Notes: generated by a model not told the origin, from the letters alone. Shown: positions 24,668 through 34,122, counted from the stretch's first letter. The stretch is DNA of 64,000 bases from Candidatus Methanomethylophilaceae archaeon (GCA_944320495.1 CALUHR010000009.1:62001-126000); one strand, 5' to 3'. Numbers and translations: made by a program.

Positions 24668-25632
24668 TGTACCCGGAAGTTCGCCTCAGGAGGCTGAGGC
24701 AGAGTCAGAGGATGAGGGACCTGGTCTGCGAGACGCGCGTCAGCAAGGACGAGCTCATGCTCCCCATGTTCTTCGATGCGAACATCGGCGAGACGAAGTA
24801 CACGGACTCCATGCCCGGCGTGCCGACCCACCCGCTCAGCGGATACGACGCCATCGCGTCCGGCATCCAGGACAGCGGTGTCGGGTCGGTCCTGGTCTTC
24901 GGCGTCCCATCGCACAAGGACCCCACGGGCACCGGCGCCTATGAGGAGCACGGCGTGGTCCAGAAGGCCATCGAGGGCCTCAAGGAGAACTCGGACCTGC
25001 TGGTCGCGGCCGATCTCTGCCTGTGCGAGTACACCGACCACGGTCACTGCGGGGTCCTCACGGAGGATGGGGAGGTGCTCAACGACGAGACCCTCGACCT
25101 CTACGCGAGGACCGCCGTCTCCCAGGCCCAGGCCGGTGCGGACATGATCGCACCCAGCGGCATGATGGACGGCGAGGTCGCCGCCATCAGGCAGGCCCTG
25201 GACGACGCCGGGTTCAAGAACGTCCCCATCATGGGTTACAGCGCCAAGTTCCAGTCCGCGTTCTACGGACCGTTCCGCGACATCGCGGACTCCGCTCCCG
25301 GCAAGGGGGACCGCGCCGGATACCAGATGGCCTGGGGCAACGCCCGCGAGGCCATGAGGGAGATCGAGTTCGACATCGCCGAGGGCGCGGACATCATCAT
25401 GGTCAAGCCCGCCCTGCCCTATCTGGACATAATCAGGATGGCGAGGGACCGCTACGACATGCCCATAGCCGCCTACCAGGTCTCTGGCGAGTACGCCATG
25501 ATCAAGGCCGCGGCCGCCAACGGATGGATCGACGAGCAGCGCATCATGCGCGAGTCCATCACCGCGATCAAGCGCGCCGGCGCCGACATCATAATCACCT
25601 ATTTCGCCGAGGACATGGCGAGGATGCTCTGA
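24664..25632 (+). CDS. hemB: HemB, porphobilinogen synthase
   Basis: HemB condenses two 5-aminolevulinate molecules to porphobilinogen. The 322-residue protein has DLCLCEYTDHGHCGVL (metal-site cysteines), MIAPSGMMDGEV, SAKFQSAFYGPFRDIA (active-site Lys) and IIMVKPALPYLDII (second Lys). The first ATG of an ATGATG pair overlaps the hemA stop. The gene order hemA-hemB-hemL-hemC follows the pathway except for hemL. Confidence 0.96.
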   Translation: MMYPEVRLRRLRQSQRMRDLVCETRVSKDELMLPMFFDANIGETKYTDSMPGVPTHPLSGYDAIASGIQDSGVGSVLVFGVPSHKDPTGTGAYEEHGVVQKAIEGLKENSDLLVAADLCLCEYTDHGHCGVLTEDGEVLNDETLDLYARTAVSQAQAGADMIAPSGMMDGEVAAIRQALDDAGFKNVPIMGYSAKFQSAFYGPFRDIADSAPGKGDRAGYQMAWGNAREAMREIEFDIAEGADIIMVKPALPYLDIIRMARDRYDMPIAAYQVSGEYAMIKAAAANGWIDEQRIMRESITAIKRAGADIIITYFAEDMARML

Positions 25633-25636
25633 TACC

Positions 25637-26905
25637 ATGGACCAGTCTGCGAAGCTCTACGAGGAGTCCCGCGGGCTCGCGCCCGGAGGCGTCAGCAGCC
25701 CCGTCAGGATGTTCCAGCCCAACCCCCTCTTCATCGCGAAGGGCCAGGGGTCCAGGGTCACCGACGTCGACGGCGAGGAGTTCATCGACCTGTGCATGGC
25801 GTACGGGCCTCTCATCGCCGGCCACGCACATCCTGAGGTCACTGCCGCGGTGCAGGAGCAGATCGTCAAGGGAACCGTCTACGGCGCCCCGTCCGAGCCC
25901 GAGCTGGCGCTAGTGAGGAGGATCGCCTCGGCGGTCCCATCGGCGGACATGGTCCGTCTGGCCAACTCCGGCACGGAGGCCACAATGCACGCGATACGCA
26001 CCGCTCGCGGGTACACGGGCAGGTTCGGCGTCGTGAAGATGAACGGCGGGTTCCACGGGGCGCACGACGCCGTCCTCGTCAAGGCCGGCTCCGGATCGGC
26101 CGAGGGGGTCCCCTCCTCGAAGGGCGTCCCGTCGGGTGCCACCCAGTACACCCACACCGTCGAGTACAACGACATCCAGGCCATGAGCGACCTCCTCGAG
26201 AAGGACAAGGACATCGCCTGTGTCATCATGGAGCCGGTCCTCGGAAACGTCGGCGTGATCCCTCCGGAGGAGGGCTACCTCGAGGAGGTCAGGAAGGTCA
26301 CGCGCGAGAACGACGTGGTCCTGATCTTCGACGAGGTCATCACCGGCTTCCGTCTCGGGCCCAACTGCGCTCAGGGCCGCTTCGGCGTGACCCCGGACAT
26401 GACCACCATGGGCAAGATCATCGGCGGCGGCTATCCCGCCGGCGCGTTCGCTGGAAGGCGCGACATCATGGAGATGGTCGCTCCGCAGGGCCCCGTCTAC
26501 GTCGCTGGGACCTTCGCCGGCAACCCGGTCACGGCCGCAGCCGGACTGGCCACCATCGACCTCATGGCCAGGGGGGACAACTATCAGACCCTGGAGAGGA
26601 GGAGCGACAGGCTCACCTCCGCGATCCGCGACGCCATGGCCGACAGCGGCGTGCCCGGATGCGTGAACTCCATCGGATCGATGTTCTCGATCTACTTCGG
26701 ACCGGAGCAGGTCCGCAACGCCACCGACGCCGAGAGGACGGACCGCGAGGTCTTCGGCAGGATGTTCCGCTACATGCTGAAGCACGGCGTCTACATGGCA
26801 CCGTCCGCACTGGAGGACAGCTTCGTGTCCATCGCGCACACGGATGAGGACATCGACACCCTCTGCGAGGCCTTCTCCGGATTCATGAGAGAGGAGTCCA
26901 GATGA
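25637..26905 (+). CDS. hemL: HemL, glutamate-1-semialdehyde 2,1-aminomutase
   Basis: This PLP enzyme converts glutamate-1-semialdehyde to 5-aminolevulinate. The 422-residue protein has APGGVSSPVRMFQPNP, RLANSGTEATMHAIRTARG, VLIFDEVITGFRLG and TTMGKIIGGGYPAGAF, with the PLP lysine in the last motif. It starts four bases after hemB and its end overlaps hemC by ATGA. It acts between HemA and HemB in the pathway. Confidence 0.96.
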   Translation: MDQSAKLYEESRGLAPGGVSSPVRMFQPNPLFIAKGQGSRVTDVDGEEFIDLCMAYGPLIAGHAHPEVTAAVQEQIVKGTVYGAPSEPELALVRRIASAVPSADMVRLANSGTEATMHAIRTARGYTGRFGVVKMNGGFHGAHDAVLVKAGSGSAEGVPSSKGVPSGATQYTHTVEYNDIQAMSDLLEKDKDIACVIMEPVLGNVGVIPPEEGYLEEVRKVTRENDVVLIFDEVITGFRLGPNCAQGRFGVTPDMTTMGKIIGGGYPAGAFAGRRDIMEMVAPQGPVYVAGTFAGNPVTAAAGLATIDLMARGDNYQTLERRSDRLTSAIRDAMADSGVPGCVNSIGSMFSIYFGPEQVRNATDAERTDREVFGRMFRYMLKHGVYMAPSALEDSFVSIAHTDEDIDTLCEAFSGFMREESR

Positions 26906-27777
26906 GGGTAGGCTCCAGGGAGTCCAAGCTGGCGATGCGCCAGACCGAGATCTTCGTCCAGCGCATGGCTGTGGCGAACCCGGACGTGACGTGCGAGGTC
27001 GTCGGGATGAAGGCCCTGGGGGACATCGACCTGAAGTCCAGGTTGGACCAGCTCCCGAAGACCGGGGCCTTCGTCCGCGAGCTGGATGACGCGATCCTCC
27101 GCGGGGAGATCGACTGCTCGGTGAACTCCCTGAAGGACATCCCCATCGACATGGACCCGGAGCTCGTCATCGCGGCCATGTTCGACAGGGACGACCCCCG
27201 GGATGTCGTACTGCCGTGCCCCCTCGAGGAGCTCCCCGAGGGCGCCCGCGTGGGCACGGCGTCCGTCCGCAGGGAGAGCATCCTCAGGGACGTCAGGCCC
27301 GACCTCGTGATCGAGCCGCTGAGGGGCAACATCCACACGCGCCTCTCCCGTCTCGATGCGGGGGACTTCGACGCGATCATACTCGCCAAGGCAGGTCTGG
27401 ACAGGATGGGCATAGACAGGCCCATGCACGTCCTCGACGACACGGTGTTCGTGCCGGCCCCCGCCCAGGGCATCATAGCGGTCGAGTGCAGGTCCGATGA
27501 CCAGGAGACGCGCTCCAGGATCTCCAAGCTTGAGAGCCGCAGGTCCAGGGCCGAGGCGGGCGTCGAGCGCGGCATCATGAAGCTGATGGGTGCGGGGTGC
27601 TCCTCGCCCGTGGGAATAAACGCGAAGATGGTCGGTGACTCGATCCATGTCGAGGCCGTGTCATACACGTACACCGAGGAGCCGAGGAGGGTCTCCACGG
27701 ACCTCCCGGTCGACTACGTGATGGACGAGCTCCTGGATATCGCCGAGTACCTGACAGGCAGGAGGGATTCGATATGA
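26902..27777 (+). CDS. hemC: HemC, hydroxymethylbilane synthase
   Basis: HemC polymerises four porphobilinogens into hydroxymethylbilane. The 291-residue protein begins MRVGSRESKLAMRQTE and has VNSLKDIPIDMDPELVIAAM, RGNIHTRLSRLDAGDFDAIILAKAGL, FVPAPAQGIIAVECR and the dipyrromethane-cofactor Cys in MGAGCSSPVG. It is coupled to hemL and cobA by ATGA overlaps. Confidence 0.96.
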   Translation: MRVGSRESKLAMRQTEIFVQRMAVANPDVTCEVVGMKALGDIDLKSRLDQLPKTGAFVRELDDAILRGEIDCSVNSLKDIPIDMDPELVIAAMFDRDDPRDVVLPCPLEELPEGARVGTASVRRESILRDVRPDLVIEPLRGNIHTRLSRLDAGDFDAIILAKAGLDRMGIDRPMHVLDDTVFVPAPAQGIIAVECRSDDQETRSRISKLESRRSRAEAGVERGIMKLMGAGCSSPVGINAKMVGDSIHVEAVSYTYTEEPRRVSTDLPVDYVMDELLDIAEYLTGRRDSI

Positions 27778-28517
27778 CAGGCAAGGTTTATCTTGTGGGG
27801 GCGGGACCCGGCGACCTGGGCCTGTTCACCGTGAAAGGGCTGCAGCTGCTGAGGGAGGCCGACGTCGTCATGTACGACGCCCTGGCCAACCCCGACCTGC
27901 TCCGCGAGTGCAGGTCCGACGCGGAGCTGATAGACGCCGGCAAGCGCGCGCGGGACCATCATCTCAGCCAGTGGCAGACGAACGAGCTCCTGGTAAAGTA
28001 CGCCCAGGAGGGCAAGGTCGTCGTCCGTCTCAAGGGGGGCGACCCGTTCCTGTTCGGGCGCGGGGCCGAGGAGGCCGAGGAGCTGAGGAAGGCGGGGGCC
28101 GAGGTCCACGTCGTCCCCGGTGTGTCCTCGTCGATATCCGTTCCGGAGCTCGCCGGCATACCGGTCACGCACAGGGACTACGCGTCCATGGTGACCTTCA
28201 TCACAGGCCACGAGAAGGACGGCCGCGAGGGCGACCGCATCGACTGGGGGTCCCTTGTGAACGGCCACGGCACGCTCGTGATACTCATGGGCCTGGGCAA
28301 CGCCGGCAACATCTCCAGGCAGCTTATCGAGGGCGGCATGTCCCCAGACATGCCCGCCGCGGTCATATCCAAGGGCTCAACGCCCGAGCAGAGGGTCGAG
28401 GTCACCACCGTATCAGGTCTAGAGGCAACCATCCGCGACAAGGCGCTGGAGCCTCCGGGCATAATGGTCATCGGCGAGGTGGCCTCGGTCCGTGAGAGGC
28501 TGGGTGACCTGGTATGA
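27774..28517 (+). CDS. cobA: CobA, uroporphyrinogen-III C-methyltransferase
   Basis: This enzyme methylates uroporphyrinogen III twice to precorrin-2, the branch to cobalamin, F430 and siroheme. The 247-residue protein has YLVGAGPGDLGLFTVKGL, VVYDAL-like VVMYDALANPDLL, VRLKGGDPFLFGRGAEE and GVSSSISVPELAGIPVTHRD, all typical of SUMT. It sits between hemC and hemD and overlaps both. Its product feeds the cbi genes at 55-63 kb. Confidence 0.94.
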   Translation: MTGKVYLVGAGPGDLGLFTVKGLQLLREADVVMYDALANPDLLRECRSDAELIDAGKRARDHHLSQWQTNELLVKYAQEGKVVVRLKGGDPFLFGRGAEEAEELRKAGAEVHVVPGVSSSISVPELAGIPVTHRDYASMVTFITGHEKDGREGDRIDWGSLVNGHGTLVILMGLGNAGNISRQLIEGGMSPDMPAAVISKGSTPEQRVEVTTVSGLEATIRDKALEPPGIMVIGEVASVRERLGDLV

Positions 28518-29278
28518 CCACGATAGGGTTCACCAGGCCGTCCAAGAGGCTCCCGGACGCCGTCAAGGAGGCGAGGGACCTCGGGTTCGACGTCATGGTG
28601 GCGCCGTCCCTGGAGATCCTCCCAGGCGAGGATTCGGAGTTCAAGAGGCTGGAGGAGTCGATCCCCGGGAGCATCGTCGTGTTCTGCTCTTCCACAGCGG
28701 TGGAGGAGTGCCAGGCGCGCTTCGGCAACGGTCTCGCGGGCATGGTCTCCGGGGTGAAGGTCGTGTCGATAGGCCCCGCCACCACGGCGAAGCTGAAGGC
28801 CGCGGGCATCGAGCCGTCGGCCGTCCCGGAGGACTACTCGTCCTACGGTCTCGTGGACCTCCTCAAGGGGGAGGCATCCGGTTCCCGCATCGTCCTGGTG
28901 AGGTCCGACAGCGGCACCGACGTGCTCTCCGACGGCCTCAGGGAGGCCGGTGCGGACGTCGTGGACGTCGCCGTCTACCGTCTCAGGGAGGCCGGCATGG
29001 GCAACGGCATGCTCCATATGATGATCTCCCTCAAGCAGGGGAAGATCGACGCTCTGGCGTTCTCCTCGCCCATGTCCGCGTCGTCCTTCATCTCGAAGCT
29101 CGAAGATCGCTACGGCAAGGAGAGGGCGGCGGAGTATCTTCACGGGACGAAGATCGCGGCCATAGGGCTGCCAACATCCAGGAAGCTGGAGGAACTGGGG
29201 TTCAAGCCCGACATAGTGCCGGAGAAGACGACCTTCCACGACATGCTGCTGGCCATCCGCGAGGAGTTCCAGCAGTGA
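28514..29278 (+). CDS. hemD: HemD, uroporphyrinogen-III synthase
   Basis: HemD closes hydroxymethylbilane to uroporphyrinogen III with ring-D inversion. The 254-residue, weakly conserved protein has the two-lobed pattern: TIGFTRPSKRLPDAVKEA, VFCSSTAVEEC and VVSIGPATTAKLKAAGI, then IVLVRSDSGTDVLSDGL and ALAFSSPMSASSFI with IAAIGLPTSRKLEELG. It is last in the seven-gene operon and its start overlaps cobA. Position and motifs make the call firm. Confidence 0.9.
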   Translation: MTTIGFTRPSKRLPDAVKEARDLGFDVMVAPSLEILPGEDSEFKRLEESIPGSIVVFCSSTAVEECQARFGNGLAGMVSGVKVVSIGPATTAKLKAAGIEPSAVPEDYSSYGLVDLLKGEASGSRIVLVRSDSGTDVLSDGLREAGADVVDVAVYRLREAGMGNGMLHMMISLKQGKIDALAFSSPMSASSFISKLEDRYGKERAAEYLHGTKIAAIGLPTSRKLEELGFKPDIVPEKTTFHDMLLAIREEFQQ

Positions 29279-29285
29279 GAAAACA

Positions 29286-29300
29286 GGGGCCGATGGCCCC
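29286..29300. terminator. Short hairpin between convergent hemD and the next gene
   Basis: The stem is GGGGCC/GGCCCC with loop GAT, between the hemD stop and the convergent stop at 29305. It probably terminates both units. Confidence 0.5.
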
Positions 29301-29304
29301 CACT

Positions 29305-29715
29305 TCACTGGTTCCCGAGCAGCCTGAAGCAGCACGGGACCTGGCGGCAGGCGTTGGTGAACAGATACACCTGCGTGTCCCTGCCCTTGAGCTTCTCGAG
29401 AGCTTTCTGCCAGTCCATCACGGGCACATCCTGCTCAACGATCCAGTTGATCCTGGTGTCCCCGGACGTCATGTCGTCCATGACGCGCACGAGGTCTCTG
29501 GCGAAGTCCACGTCGTTGTCGATGAGGAAGTCCCTGTCGAGCATCACGACCTTGGAGTCCGGCTCCTGTCTCTCTATCTCGCCTCTCACCAGGTCTATCA
29601 GGAATTGCATCCCGTCCGTGCGGAGGCCACCAATTGATCCAATGTTGCGGTCAGAAACGAAGCCGGACACCTTGTCGCGGGGGTCGCTCTCCGAAGGGCA
29701 GGACTGTATTAGCAT
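29305..29715 (-). CDS. Hypothetical protein, paralogue of the gene at 30543
   Basis: I do not recognise the family. With the ATG at 29715 (MLIQSCPSESDPRDKV) the protein has 136 residues. It shares a layout with the 110-residue protein at 30543-30875: an N-terminal Cys, then FVSDRNIGSIGG here versus FVSDRSVGAVTG there, a central helix, and a Cys-xx-QVP near the end (CRQVPCCFRLL here, CHQVPVVIRL there). It has no membrane segment. Longer in-frame starts exist but add Tyr-rich sequence from an AT-rich promoter region (29780-29880). Confidence 0.6.
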   Translation of the reverse strand: MLIQSCPSESDPRDKVSGFVSDRNIGSIGGLRTDGMQFLIDLVRGEIERQEPDSKVVMLDRDFLIDNDVDFARDLVRVMDDMTSGDTRINWIVEQDVPVMDWQKALEKLKGRDTQVYLFTNACRQVPCCFRLLGNQ

Positions 29716-29852
29716 GAGGTCCGGATGCGCATCGGCGATAGAAATCGATTGGGGTGGATACCACAGGGCGATGGGAACTGGATATGGACGATTAATGATG
29801 TAAGAATTATAAATGATAGACAATAGCTTATAATCCTGTTTGTACACGCTCA

Positions 29853-29860
29853 GATATAAG
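29853..29860 (+). promoter_or_regulatory. TATA box for the membrane protein at 29898
   Basis: GATATAAG lies 38-45 nt before the ATG, giving a leader of roughly 10-15 nt. The AT-rich block 29780-29880 also carries TTTATAATTC on the minus strand, the likely promoter of the divergent gene. Confidence 0.5.
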
Positions 29861-29897
29861 TAGAACGACAATCCTATACTTCAGCCGAGGTTATCCA

Positions 29898-30479
29898 ATG
29901 TCATTCTTCGATAACACGAAAATCGCTGGATGGGGCCTGTTCCTCGTCGCCATCCTGTCGATCATCAGCGCCATCATCTCCATCTACAACGGAGCGGTGA
30001 AGGAGGGCGATGACAGGCTCGCTCTCGTCGTCGCCGGTATCGGTGCGCTTCTGGCGGCCTTCATCTACTTCGGTTTCGGAAACAGCGTCCGCAAGGGCGA
30101 GATTGACAAGAAGATCGACGTCCTCGCTCAGTTCGTCAAGACTGTCGGACTCGCCACCATCGTCGCCTCTCTGTTCGGAGCGATCGCTGGAACCTGGGGA
30201 GTCAGCATCTCCACCTGGTCCAACGTCGGTATGATAATCCTCGGTATCATCATCTGCTGGATCGCCGGCAAGATCAACGACGGCAAGACCACCAACTTCG
30301 ACAGGATCCTTTGGATCATCCTGGTCGTCATCTTCCTCGTCTTCTTCATCCTCAGGCTCTCCGGAGCATTCGGCGGAGCATGGTACGACATCCTCGCCAG
30401 CATCCTGATGGCCATCGTCTACCTCTACATGCTCATCTTCATGTTCGACAGCGATGTCAGGAAGAGGATGGGTATCTGA
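29898..30479 (+). CDS. Polytopic membrane protein, 193 aa
   Basis: I do not recognise the family. By hydrophobicity it has five or six membrane helices (about residues 10-30, 42-60, 78-98, 108-124, 138-155, 163-182), with a short charged loop RKGEIDKKID after helix 2. There are no binding motifs. It lies between two paralogous small genes and upstream of a second small membrane protein. Confidence 0.65.
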   Translation: MSFFDNTKIAGWGLFLVAILSIISAIISIYNGAVKEGDDRLALVVAGIGALLAAFIYFGFGNSVRKGEIDKKIDVLAQFVKTVGLATIVASLFGAIAGTWGVSISTWSNVGMIILGIIICWIAGKINDGKTTNFDRILWIILVVIFLVFFILRLSGAFGGAWYDILASILMAIVYLYMLIFMFDSDVRKRMGI

Positions 30480-30542
30480 TCCGGAAGGATCCGATCGAAA
30501 CCCCTTCCCAAACCCTTTACCTTCTGTCGCGTTCCCCGTCTC

Positions 30543-30875
30543 ATGAGCTGCTGTTCCGCCGAGGAGGACCCCGCCACCCTGGAGGCCAGGGTCTCAGCAT
30601 TCGTCTCCGACCGTTCCGTGGGCGCGGTGACCGGCCCCCGCAGGATGTCCCGCGAGGACTTCGTCAGATACGTAGCGGATGCGGCCAGGACCAAGGGCAA
30701 GGATGTGGTCGTCGAGCCGGCCCCGGGGGACCGCGCCGGTACTCTGGTTTTCATGCACTGGAAGGATGTCGACGACAGTGTGCTGGCCTCCAATCCGGAC
30801 GCCGACATCCTATGCGGCCAGGATTTGTGCCACCAGGTCCCCGTCGTCATACGCCTGAACAGGCTGGATGACTGA
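30543..30875 (+). CDS. Hypothetical protein, paralogue of the gene at 29305
   Basis: This 110-residue protein starts MSCCSAEEDPATLEAR and shares the FVSDRSVGAV motif and C-terminal CHQVPVVIRLN with the protein at 29305-29715. The Cys pairs at both ends could bind metal, but nothing proves it. It starts 63 nt after the membrane protein at 29898. The function is unknown. Confidence 0.6.
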   Translation: MSCCSAEEDPATLEARVSAFVSDRSVGAVTGPRRMSREDFVRYVADAARTKGKDVVVEPAPGDRAGTLVFMHWKDVDDSVLASNPDADILCGQDLCHQVPVVIRLNRLDD

Positions 30876-30914
30876 GACAACCATTAAATGGTCCGGACTC
30901 GCCTCCATATCCTG

Positions 30915-31451
30915 GTGAATTCAGTGGAGGTAGTCGTTGAGAAGTACAATCCCTGGAAGAACTCGATGGTGTCGGGAGTGCTCCTGCTCATCGTCGGTAT
31001 CCTTCTCGCCGCCCTTCAGGGCGAGGGTCTCAAATGGATCATCATCCTCGCCGGGGTCCTCATGCTCGTGTACGGAGCGCTGTCCATCTACGATACGTAC
31101 AGCTCCGGATTCAAGTTCGGAATGACCATGGGCATAGTGGTCGCCGTCATAGGTCTGGTCCTGATCATCGTCCCCAACCTCATCGCGGACATCGCGATGG
31201 CCCTGCTCGCCCTGCTGCTCATAATCATTGGTCTGATGTCGCTACTGGGGGCGGCGCCGGGATTCGCTATAGCGTCCGGATCGAGGTTCGTGTCGATAAT
31301 CGTCGGGGCGATCTTCATCGTCCTCGGTGTTGTCGCCATATTCAACCTGGACGACACCGCCGACGTGATAATGATCGTCATCGGGGTCATGACCGCCCTC
31401 ATGGGTCTGCTCCAGATCTTCAGCTCCTACCAGCTCAAGAAGGTCTGCTGA
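30915..31451 (+). CDS. DUF308/HdeD-like membrane protein
   Basis: This 178-residue protein has six membrane helices arranged as repeated helical pairs with small polar turns (VSGVLLLIVGILLAAL, IIILAGVLMLVYGALSIYD, MGIVVAVIGLVLIIVPN and so on). That is the pattern of HdeD/DUF308 proteins. The GTG at 30915 is chosen because ATTAAATG (30882-30889) lies 26-33 nt upstream, consistent with a leaderless mRNA; longer starts overlap the TATA box. The role is unknown. Confidence 0.7.
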   Translation: MNSVEVVVEKYNPWKNSMVSGVLLLIVGILLAALQGEGLKWIIILAGVLMLVYGALSIYDTYSSGFKFGMTMGIVVAVIGLVLIIVPNLIADIAMALLALLLIIIGLMSLLGAAPGFAIASGSRFVSIIVGAIFIVLGVVAIFNLDDTADVIMIVIGVMTALMGLLQIFSSYQLKKVC

Positions 31452-31462
31452 AACGGTTTCCG

Positions 31463-31486
31463 GGAAGGGGGTGTGTCCCCTCCCCA
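31463..31486. terminator. Imperfect hairpin between convergent genes
   Basis: A G-run/C-run stem (GGGAAGGGG and CCCCTCCCC) lies between the DUF308 stop and the parvulin stop. It is terminator-like but imperfect. Confidence 0.4.
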
Positions 31487-31768
31487 TCACTTCTGTCCCG
31501 TGATCTTGATCACGTGGTATCCGAACTCGGTCTGAACCGGTCCTACGACGTCGCCGGTCTTCCCGGCGAAGCAGGCGTCCTCGAAGGGCTTGACCATCTG
31601 TCCCTTGGCGAACCATCCGAGGTCCCCTCCCTTGGCCTTGGAGGGGCATTTGGAGAACCTCTTCGCCAGGGTGGCGAAGTCCTCGCCCTTGGCGAGGCGG
31701 TCCATGATGCTCTGGGCGTCCTTCTCGTTCGGTACGAGGATGTGCGAAGCGCGTACGGTCTTGACCAT
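31487..31768 (-). CDS. Parvulin-type (PpiC) peptidyl-prolyl isomerase
   Basis: This 93-residue single-domain parvulin contains VRASHILVPNEKDAQSI, DFATLAKRFSKCPSKAKGGDLGWFAKG and FGYHVIKITG, covering the whole fold. It is cytoplasmic, with no signal peptide. The start at 31768 is the ATG just before the domain; longer frames run into the divergent EFR1 gene. It probably assists protein folding generally. Confidence 0.93.
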   Translation of the reverse strand: MVKTVRASHILVPNEKDAQSIMDRLAKGEDFATLAKRFSKCPSKAKGGDLGWFAKGQMVKPFEDACFAGKTGDVVGPVQTEFGYHVIKITGQK

Positions 31769-31895
31769 GCCGACGTGAATCGGCACGGACGATATAATGC
31801 TCCCGTCCGACATCCGATTCAACGCCGTTAACTGGCCTTCATTCCGACCGGTTCCCACCCAGTTCCTTAAATCAGAGGACGTCGACCCTCGGGTC

Positions 31896-32717
31896 ATGAT
31901 ATTCGTCTTCTCCGGCACGGGGAACTCGTACGCGGCCGCCAAGCGCATCTCCGAAGCCATCGGCTCCGGCATGATCGACATCGCCGCGGCGGTGAGGTAC
32001 AAGCGCTACACCTACGACGCCAAGGGAGAGCCCGTCGGGTTCGTGTTCCCCACCTACTACTACGGGCTCCCGCGCATGGTCCTCGAGTTCGCCAGGAACG
32101 TCACAGTCCTGAACCCCGGCAGGGTGTTCGCCGTGACCACCTGCGGGGAGGAGTCCGGAGGGGCCTGCGAGATGCTCGCCGAGGAGCTCGGCAGTCGTCT
32201 GAGGGTCGATGCATCCTACGACGTGGTCATGCCCGACAACTCCGTCTTCGCCTTCGACCCCCCGACAAAGGAGCAGGCGGAGGAGACGCTGAGGGCCGCC
32301 GACGCCGAGATCGACCGCATCATAGGGTCCATCAAGGCGGGTGAGTCGGGAGACATGTGCGCCCACAAGGGTGACAAGGACTGGAGGGAGATCTATGCGC
32401 TCTACGACGAGCAGCGCGTGACGGAGCCCTTCAGGATCACCGACGCCTGCATCGAGTGCAGGATCTGCGAGGACATCTGCCCGGAGCAGATCATCAAGGT
32501 CTACCACAGGAAGCCGGTCTGGGACGAGGAGAAGTGCTCCCTCTGCATGGCCTGCATCCAGATGTGCCCCAAGGGGGCGATAGAGTACGGCGATGCCACG
32601 GTGAACCGCGGCAGGTACTACAACCCAATCTTCTACGAGAGGACCATCGGGATACCGCTGAAGTACCGATCGCGCTCGGCACGAAGAAATACGGTGCTCG
32701 CGTTGGGGGTCACGTGA
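31896..32717 (+). CDS. EFR1-family ferredoxin (flavodoxin plus 2[4Fe-4S])
   Basis: This 273-residue electron-transfer protein has an N-terminal flavodoxin-like domain (IFVFSGTGNSYAAAKRIS, then FVFPTYYYGLPRMVLEF and VTTCGEESGGA). A C-terminal di-cluster ferredoxin follows (CIECRICEDICPEQ and CSLCMACIQMCPKGAI). The ATG at 31896 is supported by CTTAAAT at 31864-31870, 26-32 nt upstream. Its stop overlaps the metY start (GTGA), which suggests coupling with sulfur assimilation; the redox partner is not evident. Confidence 0.88.
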   Translation: MIFVFSGTGNSYAAAKRISEAIGSGMIDIAAAVRYKRYTYDAKGEPVGFVFPTYYYGLPRMVLEFARNVTVLNPGRVFAVTTCGEESGGACEMLAEELGSRLRVDASYDVVMPDNSVFAFDPPTKEQAEETLRAADAEIDRIIGSIKAGESGDMCAHKGDKDWREIYALYDEQRVTEPFRITDACIECRICEDICPEQIIKVYHRKPVWDEEKCSLCMACIQMCPKGAIEYGDATVNRGRYYNPIFYERTIGIPLKYRSRSARRNTVLALGVT

Positions 32718-34057
32718 ATCCCATGGGCTTCAGGGAAGACAGCAACATTCCGGCGGGGCCGCTCAATCCGGACGGCCAGAGGTTCGAGACGGTCATGCTC
32801 CACGCAGGGCAGGAGACCCCGGACCCGTCGACGGGCGCCCGCGCGACGCCGCTCTATCTGACCACATCCTACGTCTTCGGCAGCTGCGACGAGGCGGCCG
32901 ACATCTTCGCGATGAGGAAGCCCGGGAACATATACTCCCGTCTCACGAACCCCACCACGGAGGCCTTCGAGAGGCGCATAGCCGCCCTGGAGGGCGCAAC
33001 GGCCGCCCTGGCCGTCGCATCCGGTGCGGCGGCCATCGCGTACGTGGTCGAGAATCTGACCCGCACGGGCGATCACATCGTCTCCGCCAACACGATCTAT
33101 GGCGGGACCTTCAACTACTTCCAGCACGGGATAAGGGCCCACGGCGTGGAATGCACGTTCGTAGATCCGACGCAGCCCGGGACCGTCGGGAACTTCGAGG
33201 ATGCCATCAGGGAGAACACGAGGATGGTCTTCGTAGAGACCATCGGAAACCCCAACGCCAACCTGATCGATATCGACGCGCTGGCGGAAATGTGTCATTC
33301 CCACGGCGTGCCGCTCGTGGTCGACAACACCTTCGCCACCCCGTACCTGTTCAGGCCGCTGGACCACGGCGCCGACATCGTCATCGAGTCTGCCACCAAG
33401 TTCATCGGCGGGCACGGCGCCGTCCTAGGAGGGGTGATAGCGGAGAACGGCAGGTTCGACTGGGAGGGGTCCGGCAGGTTCCCCTGGATGTCGGAGCCCG
33501 ATCCGAGCTACCACGGCGTGTCCTTCACCGGGGCATTCCAGGATTCTCCTGTGTGCAATCGCATCCGCGCCCTGATTCTCAGGGACATGGGCGCATGCAT
33601 CTCTCCGTTCAACTCCTTCGCCCTCATGCTGGGCCTCGAGACGCTTTCCCTGAGGGTGGAGCGTCATGTGTACAACGCGCAGCGCGTGGTCGAGTTCCTG
33701 AGGGACCATCCCAAGGTCGAGCGCGTGAACCATCCGATGCTGGAGGACCATCCGGACCACACCCTGTACGAGCGCTACTTCCCGAACGGCGCGGGGTCCA
33801 TCTTCACCATAGAGACTGCCGGGGGCAAGGAGGGGGCGAAGCGCTTCGCCGACTCGCTGAGGATGTTCTCACTCCTTGCCAATGTCGCCGACATGAAGTC
33901 GCTGGTCATCCACCCCGCAGGCACCACGCACTCGCAGATGACCGAGGAGGAGCTCCGCGACGCCGGCATAGGCCCGTCCACCGTCCGTCTATCGATCGGA
34001 TGCGAGAACGCGGAGGACATAATCGCCGACCTGTCCCAGGCTCTGGACAGGATCTGA
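32714..34057 (+). CDS. O-acetylhomoserine sulfhydrylase (MetY-type)
   Basis: This PLP-dependent Cys/Met-metabolism enzyme makes homocysteine, or uses cysteine, from O-acetylhomoserine. The 447-residue protein has [70 protein letters not shown] and [13 protein letters not shown] (PLP lysine). The start is GTG at 32714, overlapping the EFR1 stop; ATG 32723 is an alternative. The length fits the longer MetY subgroup better than MetB/MetC. Confidence 0.88.
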   Translation: MNPMGFREDSNIPAGPLNPDGQRFETVMLHAGQETPDPSTGARATPLYLTTSYVFGSCDEAADIFAMRKPGNIYSRLTNPTTEAFERRIAALEGATAALAVASGAAAIAYVVENLTRTGDHIVSANTIYGGTFNYFQHGIRAHGVECTFVDPTQPGTVGNFEDAIRENTRMVFVETIGNPNANLIDIDALAEMCHSHGVPLVVDNTFATPYLFRPLDHGADIVIESATKFIGGHGAVLGGVIAENGRFDWEGSGRFPWMSEPDPSYHGVSFTGAFQDSPVCNRIRALILRDMGACISPFNSFALMLGLETLSLRVERHVYNAQRVVEFLRDHPKVERVNHPMLEDHPDHTLYERYFPNGAGSIFTIETAGGKEGAKRFADSLRMFSLLANVADMKSLVIHPAGTTHSQMTEEELRDAGIGPSTVRLSIGCENAEDIIADLSQALDRI

Positions 34058-34064
34058 CGTTTCC

Positions 34065-34084
34065 GGGGCGGGTCCGCCCGCCCC
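34065..34084 (+). terminator. Hairpin terminator after metY
   Basis: An 8-bp perfect stem (GGGGCGGG/CCCGCCCC, loop TCCG) begins 7 nt after the stop. The next gene's TATA box (GTATTTAA, 34091-34098) follows directly. Confidence 0.6.
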
Positions 34085-34122
34085 TCGTACAGTATTTAAT
34101 CGGTCCCACCATTAACCTTGCA

